Shown: in pieces, positions 1-8,093 of the stretch
Numbering within the stretch: position 1 is the stretch's first letter
Layout: each line of letters opens with the position of its first letter
Origin: Pseudomonas sp. SORT22
Lineage (GTDB): Bacteria > Pseudomonadota > Gammaproteobacteria > Pseudomonadales > Pseudomonadaceae
NCBI RefSeq assembly: GCF_018417635.1
Contig: NZ_CP071007.1
Coordinates: 792,001 to 856,000 of the forward strand
Reading direction: 5' to 3'
DNA length: 64,000 nucleotides
The notes under the pieces: model-generated
What the model saw: the letters and a program-made list of their open reading frames with translations, nothing else
What the model was told of the DNA's origin: nothing
The model's database searches: none
Program-made: the position numbers and the translations under genes

Positions 1-572
1 CGTTGCAGCACGCCGACCACGGTGAACGGTTTGTCATCGTGTTTGACCAGGCTGATGGCCGCCACGCCATGGGCCAGAACCAGCTTGTCGCCCAGCTTGT
101 AGTGCAGGGCATCGGCCACCTCGGCACCAAGCACCACCTCGAACGGGTCGCTGGCGAAAGCGCGGCCCTCGGCCAGTTGCAGGTTCTGCTTGCGGCCGTA
201 CTGGTAGTGCTCGAAATAGCGCGCGTCGGTGCCCATCACCCGGTAGCCGCGATGGGAATCGCCCAGGGAGATGGGAATGGCCCATTTCACCCGTTTGTCG
301 CTGGCGTAGTGTTCGAAGCTCTCCCAGCGGATGTTGTTGGTGGCGTTGCCGATGCGAAACACCGAGTACAGCAGCAGGTTCACCGAGCCCGAGCGGGCGC
401 CGACGATCAGGTCGGTGCCGCTGATGGTGCTGGCAAAGCTGGCGCGGGCTTCGGTGCGCACCCGCTCGACCGCCAGCAGCAGGCACACCGACAGGGCGAT
501 GGCGAAGGCGGTCAAAAATGCAGTAAAGCGGCGGTTGGCCAGGCTGGCCAGGGCAAGGCGGAGCAGGTACAT
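1..572 (-). CDS. ABC transporter permease, FtsX/MacB type (C-terminus outside window)
   Basis: Reading on the minus strand from the ATG at 572, the protein starts MYLLRLALANRR with a hydrophobic segment (TAFLTAFAIALSVCLLLAV) at about residues 14-32. A large extracytoplasmic region of MacB_PCD type follows, with the family-like stretch GTDLIVGARSG. The reading frame stays open to base 1, so the remaining membrane segments lie outside. Its ATG overlaps the TGA of the ATPase gene (ATGA), which implies translational coupling. It is the membrane partner of that ATPase. FtsX-like permeases of this kind often move lipoproteins or peptides, or transmit mechanical force, rather than importing small solutes. 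The neighbouring DUF2796 gene and Zur-like site suggest a link to zinc, but the substrate is unknown. Confidence 0.9.
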   Translation of the reverse strand, partial: MYLLRLALASLANRRFTAFLTAFAIALSVCLLLAVERVRTEARASFASTISGTDLIVGARSGSVNLLLYSVFRIGNATNNIRWESFEHYASDKRVKWAIPISLGDSHRGYRVMGTDARYFEHYQYGRKQNLQLAEGRAFASDPFEVVLGAEVADALHYKLGDKLVLAHGVAAISLVKHDDKPFTVVGVLQ

Positions 573-1291
573 CAGGCCTCCAGGTCGTTGGCCGGGCGGG
601 CCGCGCGGTTGAGTTCGGCAAGGGACAGCTGGCGGTCAAACAACGGTGCCAGGCTCTGGTCGTGGCTGACGAACAGCAGGCTCGAGCCGGCCGCACGGCA
701 TTCGGCGAACAACAGGCGGATGAAGGCTTCGCGGGTGTCGGCGTCGAGGGCTGATGTTGGCTCGTCGGCGATTACCAGCTCTGGCTGGCCGATCAAGGCC
801 CGGGCGGCGGCAACGCGCTGTTGCTGGCCGATCGACAGGCTGCCCGCGCGACGGGCAAGCAGCGCCGGGTCTTTCAGGCCCAGGTGGGCGAGCAGGCTGG
901 CGGCGGCCTGGTCGATGCTGCCATGGCGCTCGGCGGCGCGTTGTGCGCGGCTGCGCGAGAAGCGGCAGGGCAGTTCGACGTTCTCCCGTACCGAGAGAAA
1001 CGGCAGCAGGTTGAACTGCTGGAAGATGTAGCCGGTGTGATCGACGCGAAAACGGTCGCGGGCGGCCAGCTTCAGTTCGCTCAAGTCCTGGCCGAGCAGG
1101 CGGATGCTGCCGCGATCGGGCTTTTGCACACCGCCCAAAAGGCCCAGCAGGGTGGTCTTGCCGCTGCCGCTGGGGCCTTTGAGAAACAACGATTCGCCGG
1201 CTTCCAGGCGCAGGGCGGGAATCTCCAGCAGGGGGGCTTGGCCCGGCCAGGCGAAGCCCAGGTCGGTCAGTTCAATCAGTGCCTGGCTCAT
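572..1291 (-). CDS. ABC transporter ATP-binding protein, LolD/MacB-like
   Basis: This 239-residue cytoplasmic ATPase has Walker A GPSGSGKTT (about residues 39-47), the Q-loop region (IFQQFNLLPFLSVREN), an ABC signature in the form LSIGQQQR, and Walker B LVIADEPTSALD followed by the switch His (FVSHD). This architecture matches the LolD/MacB subfamily, which pairs with FtsX-type permeases, and such a permease gene overlaps its stop codon. It lies 46 bases after the DUF2796 gene in the same direction, so the three genes look like one operon. From memory, the P. aeruginosa counterpart (PA4063-PA4066) is reported as repressed by Zur. The transported substrate is not deducible. Confidence 0.93.
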   Translation of the reverse strand: MSQALIELTDLGFAWPGQAPLLEIPALRLEAGESLFLKGPSGSGKTTLLGLLGGVQKPDRGSIRLLGQDLSELKLAARDRFRVDHTGYIFQQFNLLPFLSVRENVELPCRFSRSRAQRAAERHGSIDQAAASLLAHLGLKDPALLARRAGSLSIGQQQRVAAARALIGQPELVIADEPTSALDADTREAFIRLLFAECRAAGSSLLFVSHDQSLAPLFDRQLSLAELNRAARPANDLEA

Positions 1292-1296
1292 AAATG

Positions 1297-1320
1297 AACG
1301 CCCGGGTTACCCCGGGCGTT
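1297..1320. terminator. Hairpin between the DUF2796 and ATPase genes
   Basis: A perfect 10-bp stem, AACGCCCGGG at 1297-1306 with CCCGGGCGTT at 1311-1320, encloses a 4-nt loop. No T-run follows on the minus strand, so it may be a partial terminator or an RNA-processing or stability element. It would let the first gene of the operon be expressed more than the transporter genes. Confidence 0.5.
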
Positions 1321-1337
1321 TCGCTGCAAAAGGGCTA

Positions 1338-1922
1338 TCAGAAGTTGATCGTGGCCTTGGCCGGGGTCGCTTCGACACCTTGCTGGCCGTTGGGCCCGAT
1401 CAGTTGCAGGGTAATTTTCTGGGTGGCGGGGAAGGCCTTGAACAACGGAGTCAGGTCGAGGCTCTTGAGCTCAGCGGGCTTGTCGCAGGCCAGCCGGTAA
1501 TGGGCATGGACCTCACTGTGCTCATGGCCTCCGTGCTCGTCGCCGTCATCATCGACTGCCGGCTTGTCGCCGAACAGCGGGCTTTCCAGCTCCTGGTCAC
1601 TTTCGCTGCAGTTGGCCGCCTTGGCCAGGCCGAACAGCGCCAATGGTTTTTCCAATTGTGAACGCACGGCAGCAACCTTGGCTTTGTCGGCGGCGCTGGT
1701 GGCCGGGTGTTCGAAGCCGACCAGGTTCATCGCCGGGCTGTCCAGTTCCAGTTCCAGGGACTTGTCGTCGAGCACCACATTCAAGCGCGCGACGCCGTGT
1801 TCATGGGCGCCGAGGCTGCCATGGGCGTGGTCATGATCGTGGTCGTGGTCGTGGCCTTCATGGGCGTGGGCGACGGCCAGGGGCAACAAGGCAAACGGCA
1901 AGGCGAGCAACAGACGACGCAT
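1338..1922 (-). CDS. DUF2796 family periplasmic protein, histidine-rich
   Basis: The 194-residue product begins MRRLLLALPFALLPLAVAHA, a clear signal peptide cleaved before HEGHD. The mature N-terminus alternates His and Asp (GHDHDHDHDHAH), and a second His cluster (DEHGGHEHSEVHAH) lies near residue 135. Such clusters typically bind zinc. Family DUF2796 is found beside zinc-responsive ABC systems. The start at 1922 was chosen over one seven codons upstream because it leaves a normal signal peptide. A Zur-like palindrome lies about 40 bases upstream. It is probably a periplasmic zinc chaperone or partner of the transporter encoded next, but no biochemical role is proven by the sequence. Confidence 0.88.
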   Translation of the reverse strand: MRRLLLALPFALLPLAVAHAHEGHDHDHDHDHAHGSLGAHEHGVARLNVVLDDKSLELELDSPAMNLVGFEHPATSAADKAKVAAVRSQLEKPLALFGLAKAANCSESDQELESPLFGDKPAVDDDGDEHGGHEHSEVHAHYRLACDKPAELKSLDLTPLFKAFPATQKITLQLIGPNGQQGVEATPAKATINF

Positions 1923-1956
1923 GGGCTGACTCCGCGGAGGCACTGGAATGATTTGG

Positions 1957-1972
1957 TAATGTTATAACAACT
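1957..1972 (-). promoter_or_regulatory. Putative Zur operator
   Basis: The perfect palindrome TGTTATAACA at 1960-1969 sits in the upstream region of the DUF2796-ABC operon. It resembles the GTTATA/TATAAC half-sites of gamma-proteobacterial Zur boxes, although it is shorter than the full consensus. The call leans on the reported Zur control of the orthologous operon. Confidence 0.45.
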
Positions 1973-2054
1973 TGTTCGGCGTGCGCCAGTGTGCTTGGCG
2001 ATGAAGCGTCGGCGTGGGAGCATGGGCCCATTGACTGCGCACAAGGACACCCCC

Positions 2055-2399
2055 ATGCGAATTCGCGGACACATCGGCGACTGGCCGGTAGACCTGACCC
2101 TGGAACTGGACCCGGCGGAATGGGCGCAACTGGGCGGCCAACTGGCCGCTGTGACGCCAGCGCCTGCAGTAGCGGCGAGTGCGGTTGCGGCGGTGCGACC
2201 GGATGATGCGCTCTGGCAGGCGGCGCGCGAGGTACTGCGCAAGGCCGGGCAGCTCAACGGGCCGGAGTTGCTTGAACACTTGGAAGGGCTGGCGGGCAAT
2301 ACCGCGGCGGGCAAGCGACTGCTGGTGCGCCTGCGCCACAGTGCCGAGGTGAAGGTGCAAAGCGGGGCGGATGCGCCGGTTTATCACTGGGTGGGGTAA
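2055..2399 (+). CDS. Conserved hypothetical protein
   Basis: A 114-residue protein, MRIRGHIGDWPVDLTLEL onward, begins at an ATG preceded by AAGGA. It has no signal peptide or membrane segment. An Ala-rich linker at about residues 32-46 separates an N-terminal beta-like segment from a helical C-terminal part rich in Leu, Arg and Ala. I do not recognise a named domain. It is divergent from the zinc-linked operon and ends just before a REP palindrome. A similar small gene sits at this place in other Pseudomonas. Function unknown. Confidence 0.75.
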   Translation: MRIRGHIGDWPVDLTLELDPAEWAQLGGQLAAVTPAPAVAASAVAAVRPDDALWQAAREVLRKAGQLNGPELLEHLEGLAGNTAAGKRLLVRLRHSAEVKVQSGADAPVYHWVG

Positions 2400-2406
2400 T
2401 GAGGGT

Positions 2407-2461
2407 ATCGCGGGGCAAGCCCGCTCCTACAAGATCAGTAGGAGCGGGCTTGCCCCGCGAT
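2407..2461. repeat. REP palindrome, copy 1
   Basis: Inverted repeat with 24-nt perfect arms (2407-2430 and 2438-2461) starting ATCGCGGGGCAAGCCCGC, separated by a 7-nt loop. It lies between the convergent 3' ends of the hypothetical gene and cnoX, where it can act as a bidirectional terminator or mRNA 3' stabiliser. Confidence 0.9.
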
Positions 2462-2465
2462 CAAT

Positions 2466-3338
2466 TCAATACAAGGCAGCAAACAACTTGCGACGGTAGC
2501 TGCCGACCAGCGGATGGTCGTTGCCCAGCAGGTCAAACACCTGCAGCAAGGTCTTGTGTGCCACCCCGCCGTCATAGCTGCGATTGCGCTTGAACAGCTT
2601 GAGCAAGCCTTCCAGCGCCGCTTCGTACTGCTGACGCGACAACTGCTGGATGCACAGCTGGTACGCGGCCTCGTCATCTTCAGCATTCTGCGCCAGGCGC
2701 GCTTTAAGGTCGGCGACTTCCGGCAGGCTGGCGGCCAGGCCGAGAAAGGTCAACTGCGCCTTGGCACCGGCCAGGGCAGCCTTGTGCTCGTCGCTCTTGA
2801 CCGCGTCGAGCACGGTCTGGGCTTCACCCAGTTCGCCGCGCTCAGCCAGGCAGCGGGCGTAGAGGATCAGCGCCCCGGCATTGCTGTTGTCTTCGCTGAG
2901 CAGCGCCTTGAGGGTGCTTTCGGCTTCGCTGAAACGGCCTTCGGCAAACAGCGCCTGGGCTTGCTCCAGCGGGTCGGCGGCAGCCGGTGGCGGCAGTTGT
3001 ACATGGGGTTCGAGCAGGGCGCGAATCGCCGACTCGGGTTGGGCACCGGCAAAGCCGTCGACCGGCTGGCCATCCTTGAACAGCACTACGGTGGGCAGGC
3101 TGCGGATGCCGAAGCGGGCGACGATGTCCTGCTCGATATCGCAGTTGACCTTGGCCAGCAGCAGTTCGCCCTGGTAGCTCTCGGTGATCTGCGCCAGCAG
3201 CGGCATCAGTGCCTTGCACGGCGCGCACCACTCGGCCCAGAAGTCGACCAGTACCGGTTTATGGAAAGAGTTCTGGATCACCAACTGATCGAAGTCGGCG
3301 CCAGTGGCATCGAAAATGTACGGGGTAGCAGGGTTCAT
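2466..3338 (-). CDS. cnoX: Chaperedoxin CnoX (YbbN), thioredoxin-TPR protein
   Basis: The 290-residue cytoplasmic protein has an N-terminal thioredoxin fold (about 1-115) with the active-site motif WCAPCK near residues 37-42, the cis-Pro region (RSLPTVVLFKDG), and a C-terminal helical TPR-like half (about 130-290). CnoX is a redox-protective holdase that hands oxidation-prone proteins to GroEL/ES and DnaK. E. coli CnoX has lost the first active-site Cys, whereas this protein keeps a full CXXC and could be an active thiol-disulfide enzyme. It stands alone on the minus strand between a REP element and a 31-base gap to the methyltransferase gene. Confidence 0.92.
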   Translation of the reverse strand: MNPATPYIFDATGADFDQLVIQNSFHKPVLVDFWAEWCAPCKALMPLLAQITESYQGELLLAKVNCDIEQDIVARFGIRSLPTVVLFKDGQPVDGFAGAQPESAIRALLEPHVQLPPPAAADPLEQAQALFAEGRFSEAESTLKALLSEDNSNAGALILYARCLAERGELGEAQTVLDAVKSDEHKAALAGAKAQLTFLGLAASLPEVADLKARLAQNAEDDEAAYQLCIQQLSRQQYEAALEGLLKLFKRNRSYDGGVAHKTLLQVFDLLGNDHPLVGSYRRKLFAALY

Positions 3339-3369
3339 CGCGACTCTCGAAAATCCGTGAATGGCATCA

Positions 3370-4032
3370 CTATAAAGGCTGGCGGCTGGCGTGGTACAGG
3401 CTGACCCGGCGGAATTCGTGGGGCTCGGCCAGGTCCGGCAGGGTCAGGGCATCCAGCACGCCCAGCGACCGGTACAACGGGTGGCTGAAATCCCGTACCC
3501 GCGAATCGGCGACCAGGGCCTGCTGGCCACGGCTGAGAAACTCGTCCAGCAACGGTAGGTTGGCGCGGTCGTAGAGCACGTCGGCGACCAGGATCAGGTC
3601 GAAACGGTCGGCCTCCTGGAAAAAATCGCTGGAATAACTCAGTTCCACCTCATTGAGCTCGGCATTCGCCCGGCAGGCCTGCAGAGCCAGCGGGTCAAGG
3701 TCGCAAGCCACCACTTCCAGCGCGCCGGCCTTGGCCGCCGCGATACCGGCAATCCCGGAGCCTGCGCCAAAGTCCAGCACGCGCTTGCCTTCGACCCAAT
3801 GCCGATGCTCATCCAGGTAGCGGGCCATGGCCAGGCCGCTGGCCCAGCAGAAACTCCAGTACGGCGGCTCGTGGAGGATGCGCCGGGTTTCTTCGGAGCT
3901 GAAGGCGCGGTCCATGTTCTGCGCATCGATCAGCCACAACTTGAGCGCGCACTCGGGCAGGTCGCTGACCACCAGTTGCGCATCCCCAAGCAACTCGCTC
4001 AAGGCCTGTTGCAGTGGAGCGGGCGCCATCAT
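3370..4032 (-). CDS. Class I SAM-dependent methyltransferase
   Basis: The 220-residue protein carries the SAM-binding motif I VLDFGAGSGIAGIAAAKAG (about residues 84-102), an acidic motif II (VVACDLDPLA), and a post-motif LILVADVLYD. The motif set and length fit the METTL20/ETFB-lysine and small-protein methyltransferase group, often loosely annotated as an L11 methyltransferase homologue. The true substrate is not known. Its ATG overlaps the TGA of the upstream lipoprotein gene (4029-4032), suggesting coupling. It is upstream of cnoX on the same strand. Confidence 0.85.
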   Translation of the reverse strand: MMAPAPLQQALSELLGDAQLVVSDLPECALKLWLIDAQNMDRAFSSEETRRILHEPPYWSFCWASGLAMARYLDEHRHWVEGKRVLDFGAGSGIAGIAAAKAGALEVVACDLDPLALQACRANAELNEVELSYSSDFFQEADRFDLILVADVLYDRANLPLLDEFLSRGQQALVADSRVRDFSHPLYRSLGVLDALTLPDLAEPHEFRRVSLYHASRQPL

Positions 4033-4475
4033 GGCGCCTTTTCGAAGCGCAGCGGGCCGGTGGCCTGGGTTTGCGCCTGGGCGATGCGCAGGGGCGGCAG
4101 GTGCAGGATCAGCTGGCCGGACTTGCTCGCGCGACCGCGCAGCTCGACCCGCGCCCCGGCGGGAAAGGCCTCGGGGTTGAAGCGCAGGCGAAACGGCAGG
4201 TCCAGGCCATTGCCGCTGAACGTGCTGCTGGCTAGCAAGCCTTGCGGCCGCCCGCGTTCATCGATCACCAGCAGGGCCAGTTCGACTTCGGCGCCGGCCG
4301 GAATGTTCTGCAAGGTGCCGCTCAATTCGCGCTGATAGGCCGGCAGCGGCCCGAGCTCCCTGGCCGGTTTGCTGGCTACCGGGGCTTTGGGCGCCGGCAC
4401 AGGCTGGGGTTTATCGCTGCTGCACGCGCTCAGCACGGCAGCAAAACTGAGCACGACAAGCGCTCTTGATGGCAT
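4029..4475 (-). CDS. YbaY family lipoprotein
   Basis: The 148-residue product begins [20 protein letters not shown], a lipoprotein signal with the lipobox LSAC. A Pro/Ala/Lys-rich linker ([16 protein letters not shown]) follows, then a beta-rich YbaY domain with the stretch [18 protein letters not shown]. The Ser after the Cys (not Asp) predicts outer-membrane sorting by Lol. The start at 4475 was chosen because it gives a standard signal peptide. Function is not established for the family. It is divergent from nrdR and overlaps the methyltransferase gene by four bases. Confidence 0.85.
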   Translation of the reverse strand: MPSRALVVLSFAAVLSACSSDKPQPVPAPKAPVASKPARELGPLPAYQRELSGTLQNIPAGAEVELALLVIDERGRPQGLLASSTFSGNGLDLPFRLRFNPEAFPAGARVELRGRASKSGQLILHLPPLRIAQAQTQATGPLRFEKAP

Positions 4476-4525
4476 GGGGAATTCCTTCGCGGCGTATTTC
4501 CTCACTGGATGGTAACCCCTTTGGC

Positions 4526-4553
4526 TTGTCTTGCCAGTGGGATGCGCTACCAT
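4526..4553 (+). promoter_or_regulatory. Possible sigma70 promoter of nrdR
   Basis: TTGTCT at 4526-4531 and TACCAT at 4548-4553 are separated by 16 bases and lie 29 bases upstream of the nrdR ATG. Matches to the -35/-10 consensus are moderate. Confidence 0.35.
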
Positions 4554-4582
4554 GGCCCTCCCTTTTTTTGTTGCCTGCCACC

Positions 4583-5047
4583 ATGCACTGTCCCTTCTGC
4601 GGTGCCAACGACACCAAGGTCATCGACTCGCGACTGGTTGCCGAGGGCGAGCAAGTGCGCCGTCGGCGCGAATGCGTAGCCTGCGGTGAGCGCTTCACCA
4701 CCTTCGAAACCGCCGAACTGGTTCTGCCCCGGCTGATCAAGCAGGACGGCAGCCGCCAGCCTTTCGACGAAGAAAAACTGCGTGCCGGTATGCAGCGTGC
4801 TCTGGAAAAACGTCCGGTCAGCGTCGAGCGCCTGGAAGCGGCGCTGGCGCATATCAAGCACAAGCTGCGGGCTACCGGTGAGCGCGAGATCAAGTCGCTG
4901 GTGGTCGGCGAGCTGGTGATGGCCGAGCTGCAAAAGCTCGATGAAGTCGCCTATATCCGCTTCGCCTCGGTGTACCGGCGTTTCCAGGACCTCAACGAGT
5001 TCCGTGAAGAAATCGACCGCCTGGCCCGTGTGCCGGCTAAAGAGTGA
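4583..5047 (+). CDS. nrdR: Transcriptional repressor NrdR
   Basis: The 154-residue repressor has an N-terminal zinc ribbon with CPFC (residues 3-6) and CVAC later, then an ATP-cone domain (about 46-136) containing [11 protein letters not shown]. NrdR senses ATP/dATP and represses ribonucleotide reductase genes at paired NrdR boxes. The ATG at 4583 gives the canonical start MHCPFCG. The gene opens a long plus-strand block and is followed after 2 bases by ribD, so it is probably co-transcribed with riboflavin genes, as in other Pseudomonas. Confidence 0.97.
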   Translation: MHCPFCGANDTKVIDSRLVAEGEQVRRRRECVACGERFTTFETAELVLPRLIKQDGSRQPFDEEKLRAGMQRALEKRPVSVERLEAALAHIKHKLRATGEREIKSLVVGELVMAELQKLDEVAYIRFASVYRRFQDLNEFREEIDRLARVPAKE

Positions 5048-5049
5048 GC

Positions 5050-6180
5050 ATGTCCAGCGAACGCGCGGTGCTTGATGCGCACTACATGGCCCGGGCCATC
5101 GAGCTAGCCCGCAAAGGCTTGTACTCCACCCACCCGAACCCGCGCGTGGGCTGCGTGATCGTCCGCGACGGCCAGGTGGTCGGCGAAGGCTGGCACGTGC
5201 GCGCCGGCGAGCCGCATGCCGAGGTGCATGCCTTGCGCCAGGCCGGCGAGCTGGCCCGCGGCGCTTGCGCCTACGTCACCCTTGAGCCGTGCAGCCACCA
5301 TGGGCGCACGCCGCCGTGTGCCGAGGCGCTGGTCAAGGCCGGTGTGGCGCGGGTGGTCGCGGCCATGCAGGACCCCAATCCGCAAGTCGCCGGCAACGGC
5401 CTCAAGCGCCTGGCCGATGCGGGTATCGAGGTTGCCAGCGGTGTGCTGGAGGCCGAGGCCCGCGCCCTGAACCCGGGCTTTCTCAAGCGTATGGAACACG
5501 GCCTGCCGTTCGTCCGGGCCAAGCTGGCGATGAGCCTGGACGGCCGCACGGCCATGGCCAGCGGCGAGAGCCAGTGGATTACCGGCCCGGCGGCGCGCTC
5601 GGCAGTGCAGCGTTTGCGCGCCCGCTCCAGCGTGGTGCTGACCAGTGCCGAAAGCGTATTGGCCGACAACGCGCGGATGACCGTGCGCGCCGAAGAACTG
5701 GGCCTGGACCCGGCAACCACCGCGCTGGCCCTGGCGCGTCCGCCCTTGCGGGTGTTGATCGATGGTCGCTTGCGTGTGCCGCTCGATGCGCCGTTCTTTA
5801 CCGCCGGCCCGGCCCTGGTGGTCACCGCCGCTGAAGCCGACGCACGTTATGCCCAGGCCGGTCATGAGCTGCTGAGCCTGCCCGGCAGTGCTGGCCGCGT
5901 CGACCTGCCGGCGCTGATGCTTGAGCTGGCCGCGCGTGGCGTCAACGAAGTGCTGGTCGAAGCCGGTGCCGGCCTGGTCGGCGCCTTTGCCCGGCAGGGA
6001 CTGATCGACGAGTACCAGATTTTTGTCGCCGGACGCATCCTTGGCTCCAGTGCCCGGCCGTTGCTCGACTGGCCCCTGGATAAAATGAGCCAGGCGCCCC
6101 ATTTGCAGATCACCGAAATGCGCGCAGTAGGCGATGACTGGCGAGTCACTGCAGTACCCAAGCCTGCGCCCGGCGTATAA
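5050..6180 (+). CDS. ribD: Bifunctional pyrimidine deaminase/reductase RibD
   Basis: The 376-residue enzyme performs two successive steps of riboflavin synthesis: deamination of the GTP-cyclohydrolase product, then NADPH-dependent reduction of the ribosyl side chain. The N-terminal deaminase domain has HAE (residues 56-58) and PCSHHGRTPPC (80-90), the zinc ligands and catalytic Glu. The C-terminal reductase domain (about 150-370) includes RAKLAMSLDGRTA and NEVLVEAGAGLVG. The ATG at 5050 is preferred over a GTG six bases upstream that overlaps nrdR. Confidence 0.97.
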   Translation: MSSERAVLDAHYMARAIELARKGLYSTHPNPRVGCVIVRDGQVVGEGWHVRAGEPHAEVHALRQAGELARGACAYVTLEPCSHHGRTPPCAEALVKAGVARVVAAMQDPNPQVAGNGLKRLADAGIEVASGVLEAEARALNPGFLKRMEHGLPFVRAKLAMSLDGRTAMASGESQWITGPAARSAVQRLRARSSVVLTSAESVLADNARMTVRAEELGLDPATTALALARPPLRVLIDGRLRVPLDAPFFTAGPALVVTAAEADARYAQAGHELLSLPGSAGRVDLPALMLELAARGVNEVLVEAGAGLVGAFARQGLIDEYQIFVAGRILGSSARPLLDWPLDKMSQAPHLQITEMRAVGDDWRVTAVPKPAPGV

Positions 6181-6225
6181 TTTGCGGCTAGCGCCATGCG
6201 CAGCCCTGTTCTCGAGGAGGACTTC

Positions 6226-6891
6226 ATGTTCACCGGCATCATCGAATCGATTGGCAGCATCCGTTCCCTGACCCCAAAAGGCGGTGACGTGCGGGTGTAT
6301 GTCGAAACCGGCAAGCTCGACCTGGGCGACGTCAAGCTGGGCGACAGCATCGCCGTCAACGGCGTGTGCCTGACCGCGGTCGAGCTGCCTGGCGATGGCT
6401 TCTGGGCCGACGTCAGCCGCGAAACCCTCGACTGCACCGCCTTCAACGAGCTCAAAAGCGGCAGCCGGGTCAACCTCGAAAAAGCCCTGACGCCGACCAC
6501 CCGCCTGGGCGGTCACCTGGTCAGCGGCCATGTCGACGGCGTCGGCGAAGTGGTCTCGCGCAGCGATAACGCCCGCGCCATCCAGTTCCGCATCCGTGCA
6601 CCCAAGGAGCTGGCCAAGTACATTGCCCACAAGGGCTCGATCACCGTCGACGGCACCAGCCTGACGGTGAACGTCGTCGATGGCGCCGAGTTCGAGCTGA
6701 CCATCGTCCCGCACACCCTGGCCGAAACCATCATGGCCGACTACCGTCCAGGTCGTCGGGTGAACCTTGAGGTCGACCTGCTGGCACGTTACCTGGAGCG
6801 TCTGCTGCTGGGTGACAAGGCCGCCGAGCCAAGCAAAGGCAGCGGCATCACCGAAAGTTTCCTGGCCGCCAACGGCTACCTGAAATCCTGA
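6226..6891 (+). CDS. ribC: Riboflavin synthase, alpha chain
   Basis: The 221-residue protein has two tandem lumazine-binding domains: MFTGIIESIGSI at the N-terminus and GGHLVSGHVDGVGEV near residue 97 starting the second. It dismutates two 6,7-dimethyl-8-ribityllumazines to riboflavin and a pyrimidinedione. The start follows a strong GAGGAGGA ribosome-binding site and gives the canonical MFTGII N-terminus. It sits between ribD and ribBA in the riboflavin cluster. Some genomes call this gene ribE. Confidence 0.97.
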   Translation: MFTGIIESIGSIRSLTPKGGDVRVYVETGKLDLGDVKLGDSIAVNGVCLTAVELPGDGFWADVSRETLDCTAFNELKSGSRVNLEKALTPTTRLGGHLVSGHVDGVGEVVSRSDNARAIQFRIRAPKELAKYIAHKGSITVDGTSLTVNVVDGAEFELTIVPHTLAETIMADYRPGRRVNLEVDLLARYLERLLLGDKAAEPSKGSGITESFLAANGYLKS

Positions 6892-6909
6892 TTTGAAAGG
6901 GGGTGCCGA

Positions 6910-8004
6910 GTGGCGCTCAACAGCATCGAAGAACTGGTCGAAGACATCCGCCAAGGCAAAATGGTCATCCTCATGGATGACGAAGACCGCGAGAACGAAG
7001 GCGACCTGATCATGGCCGCCGAGTGCTGCAAGGCCGAGCACATCAACTTCATGGCCAAGCACGCCCGCGGCCTGATCTGCATGCCGATGTCGCGCGAGCG
7101 CTGCGAAACGCTCAAGCTGCCGCTGATGGCGCCACGCAATGGCTCGGGTTTCGGCACCAAGTTCACCGTGTCGATCGAAGCCGCCACCGGCGTCACCACC
7201 GGCATTTCCGCCGCCGACCGCGCGCGCACCGTGCAGGCTGCCGCCGCCCGTGATGCCAAGGCCGAAGACATTGTCAGCCCCGGTCACATTTTCCCGCTGA
7301 TGGCCCAGCCTGGCGGTACCCTGGCCCGTGCCGGCCACACCGAAGCTGCCTGCGACCTGGCGCGCATGGCCGGTTTCGAGCCGAGCGGGGTGATTTGCGA
7401 GGTGATGAACGACGACGGCACCATGTCGCGTCGCGCCGAACTCGAGACTTTTGCCGCCGAACACAACATCAAGATCGGCACCATTGCCGACCTGATCCAC
7501 TACCGGATGATCCACGAACGTACCGTTCAGCGGGTTTCCGAGCAGCCGCTGGACAGCGAGCTGGGCCATTTCAACCTGGTCACCTACCGTGATTCGGTCG
7601 AAGGCGACGTGCACATGGCGCTGACCCTGGGCAACATTTGCGCCGAAGAACCGACCCTGGTGCGGGTGCACAACATGGACCCGCTGCGCGACCTGCTGAT
7701 GGTCAAGCAACCGGGCCGCTGGAGCCTGCGCGCGGCCATGAGCGCCGTTGCAGACGCCGGCAGCGGCGTGGTGCTGCTGCTCGGCCACCCGCTCGATGGC
7801 GACGTGCTGCTGGCGCACATTCGCGAAAGCGCCGACGCTGGCGCCCAGGCGAAAACCCCGACCACCTACAGCACCGTCGGTGCCGGTTCGCAGATCCTGC
7901 GCGACCTGGGCGTGCGCAAAATGCGCCTGATGAGTTCGCCAATGAAGTTCAATGCGATATCCGGATTCGATCTGGAAGTTGTAGAATACGTGCCCTCCGA
8001 ATAA
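6910..8004 (+). CDS. ribBA: RibBA-type DHBP synthase with degenerate GTP cyclohydrolase II domain
   Basis: A 364-residue protein starts with GTG after AAAGGGGG. Residues 1-205 form an intact 3,4-dihydroxy-2-butanone-4-phosphate synthase with MDDEDRENEGDL and the catalytic GHIFPL and AGHTEAA motifs, and it makes the four-carbon unit of lumazine. Residues 206-364 follow the GTP cyclohydrolase II fold but lack the zinc cysteines: the region equivalent to SECLTGDAL...CDCG reads RVHNMDPLRDLL. The QEGRGIGL motif is also absent (LLGHPLDGDVLL). The second half is therefore probably inactive, and ribA at 11429 supplies that activity. This two-gene arrangement is usual in Pseudomonas. Confidence 0.95.
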   Translation: MALNSIEELVEDIRQGKMVILMDDEDRENEGDLIMAAECCKAEHINFMAKHARGLICMPMSRERCETLKLPLMAPRNGSGFGTKFTVSIEAATGVTTGISAADRARTVQAAAARDAKAEDIVSPGHIFPLMAQPGGTLARAGHTEAACDLARMAGFEPSGVICEVMNDDGTMSRRAELETFAAEHNIKIGTIADLIHYRMIHERTVQRVSEQPLDSELGHFNLVTYRDSVEGDVHMALTLGNICAEEPTLVRVHNMDPLRDLLMVKQPGRWSLRAAMSAVADAGSGVVLLLGHPLDGDVLLAHIRESADAGAQAKTPTTYSTVGAGSQILRDLGVRKMRLMSSPMKFNAISGFDLEVVEYVPSE

Positions 8005-8048
8005 AGCAGGCGGTTTTTCGCGCTGCCATTCGTGTCCCAAACACCCAC

Positions 8049-8068
8049 AGGCCGCCCGTTTGCGGCCT
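8049..8068. terminator. Hairpin between ribBA and ribH
   Basis: AGGCCGC at 8049-8055 pairs with GCGGCCT at 8062-8068 over a 6-nt loop, followed by GGCTCTTT. It sits 26 bases before the ribH ATG. It may be a weak terminator or processing site tuning ribH. I see no FMN-riboswitch signature around it. Confidence 0.45.
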
Positions 8069-8093
8069 GGCTCTTTAAGATGAGAACTCCGCA

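Noticed and set aside
8005..8093. FMN riboswitch in the riboflavin cluster
   Set aside because: The gap before ribH is only 89 bases and shows one simple hairpin, with none of the conserved RFN helices.
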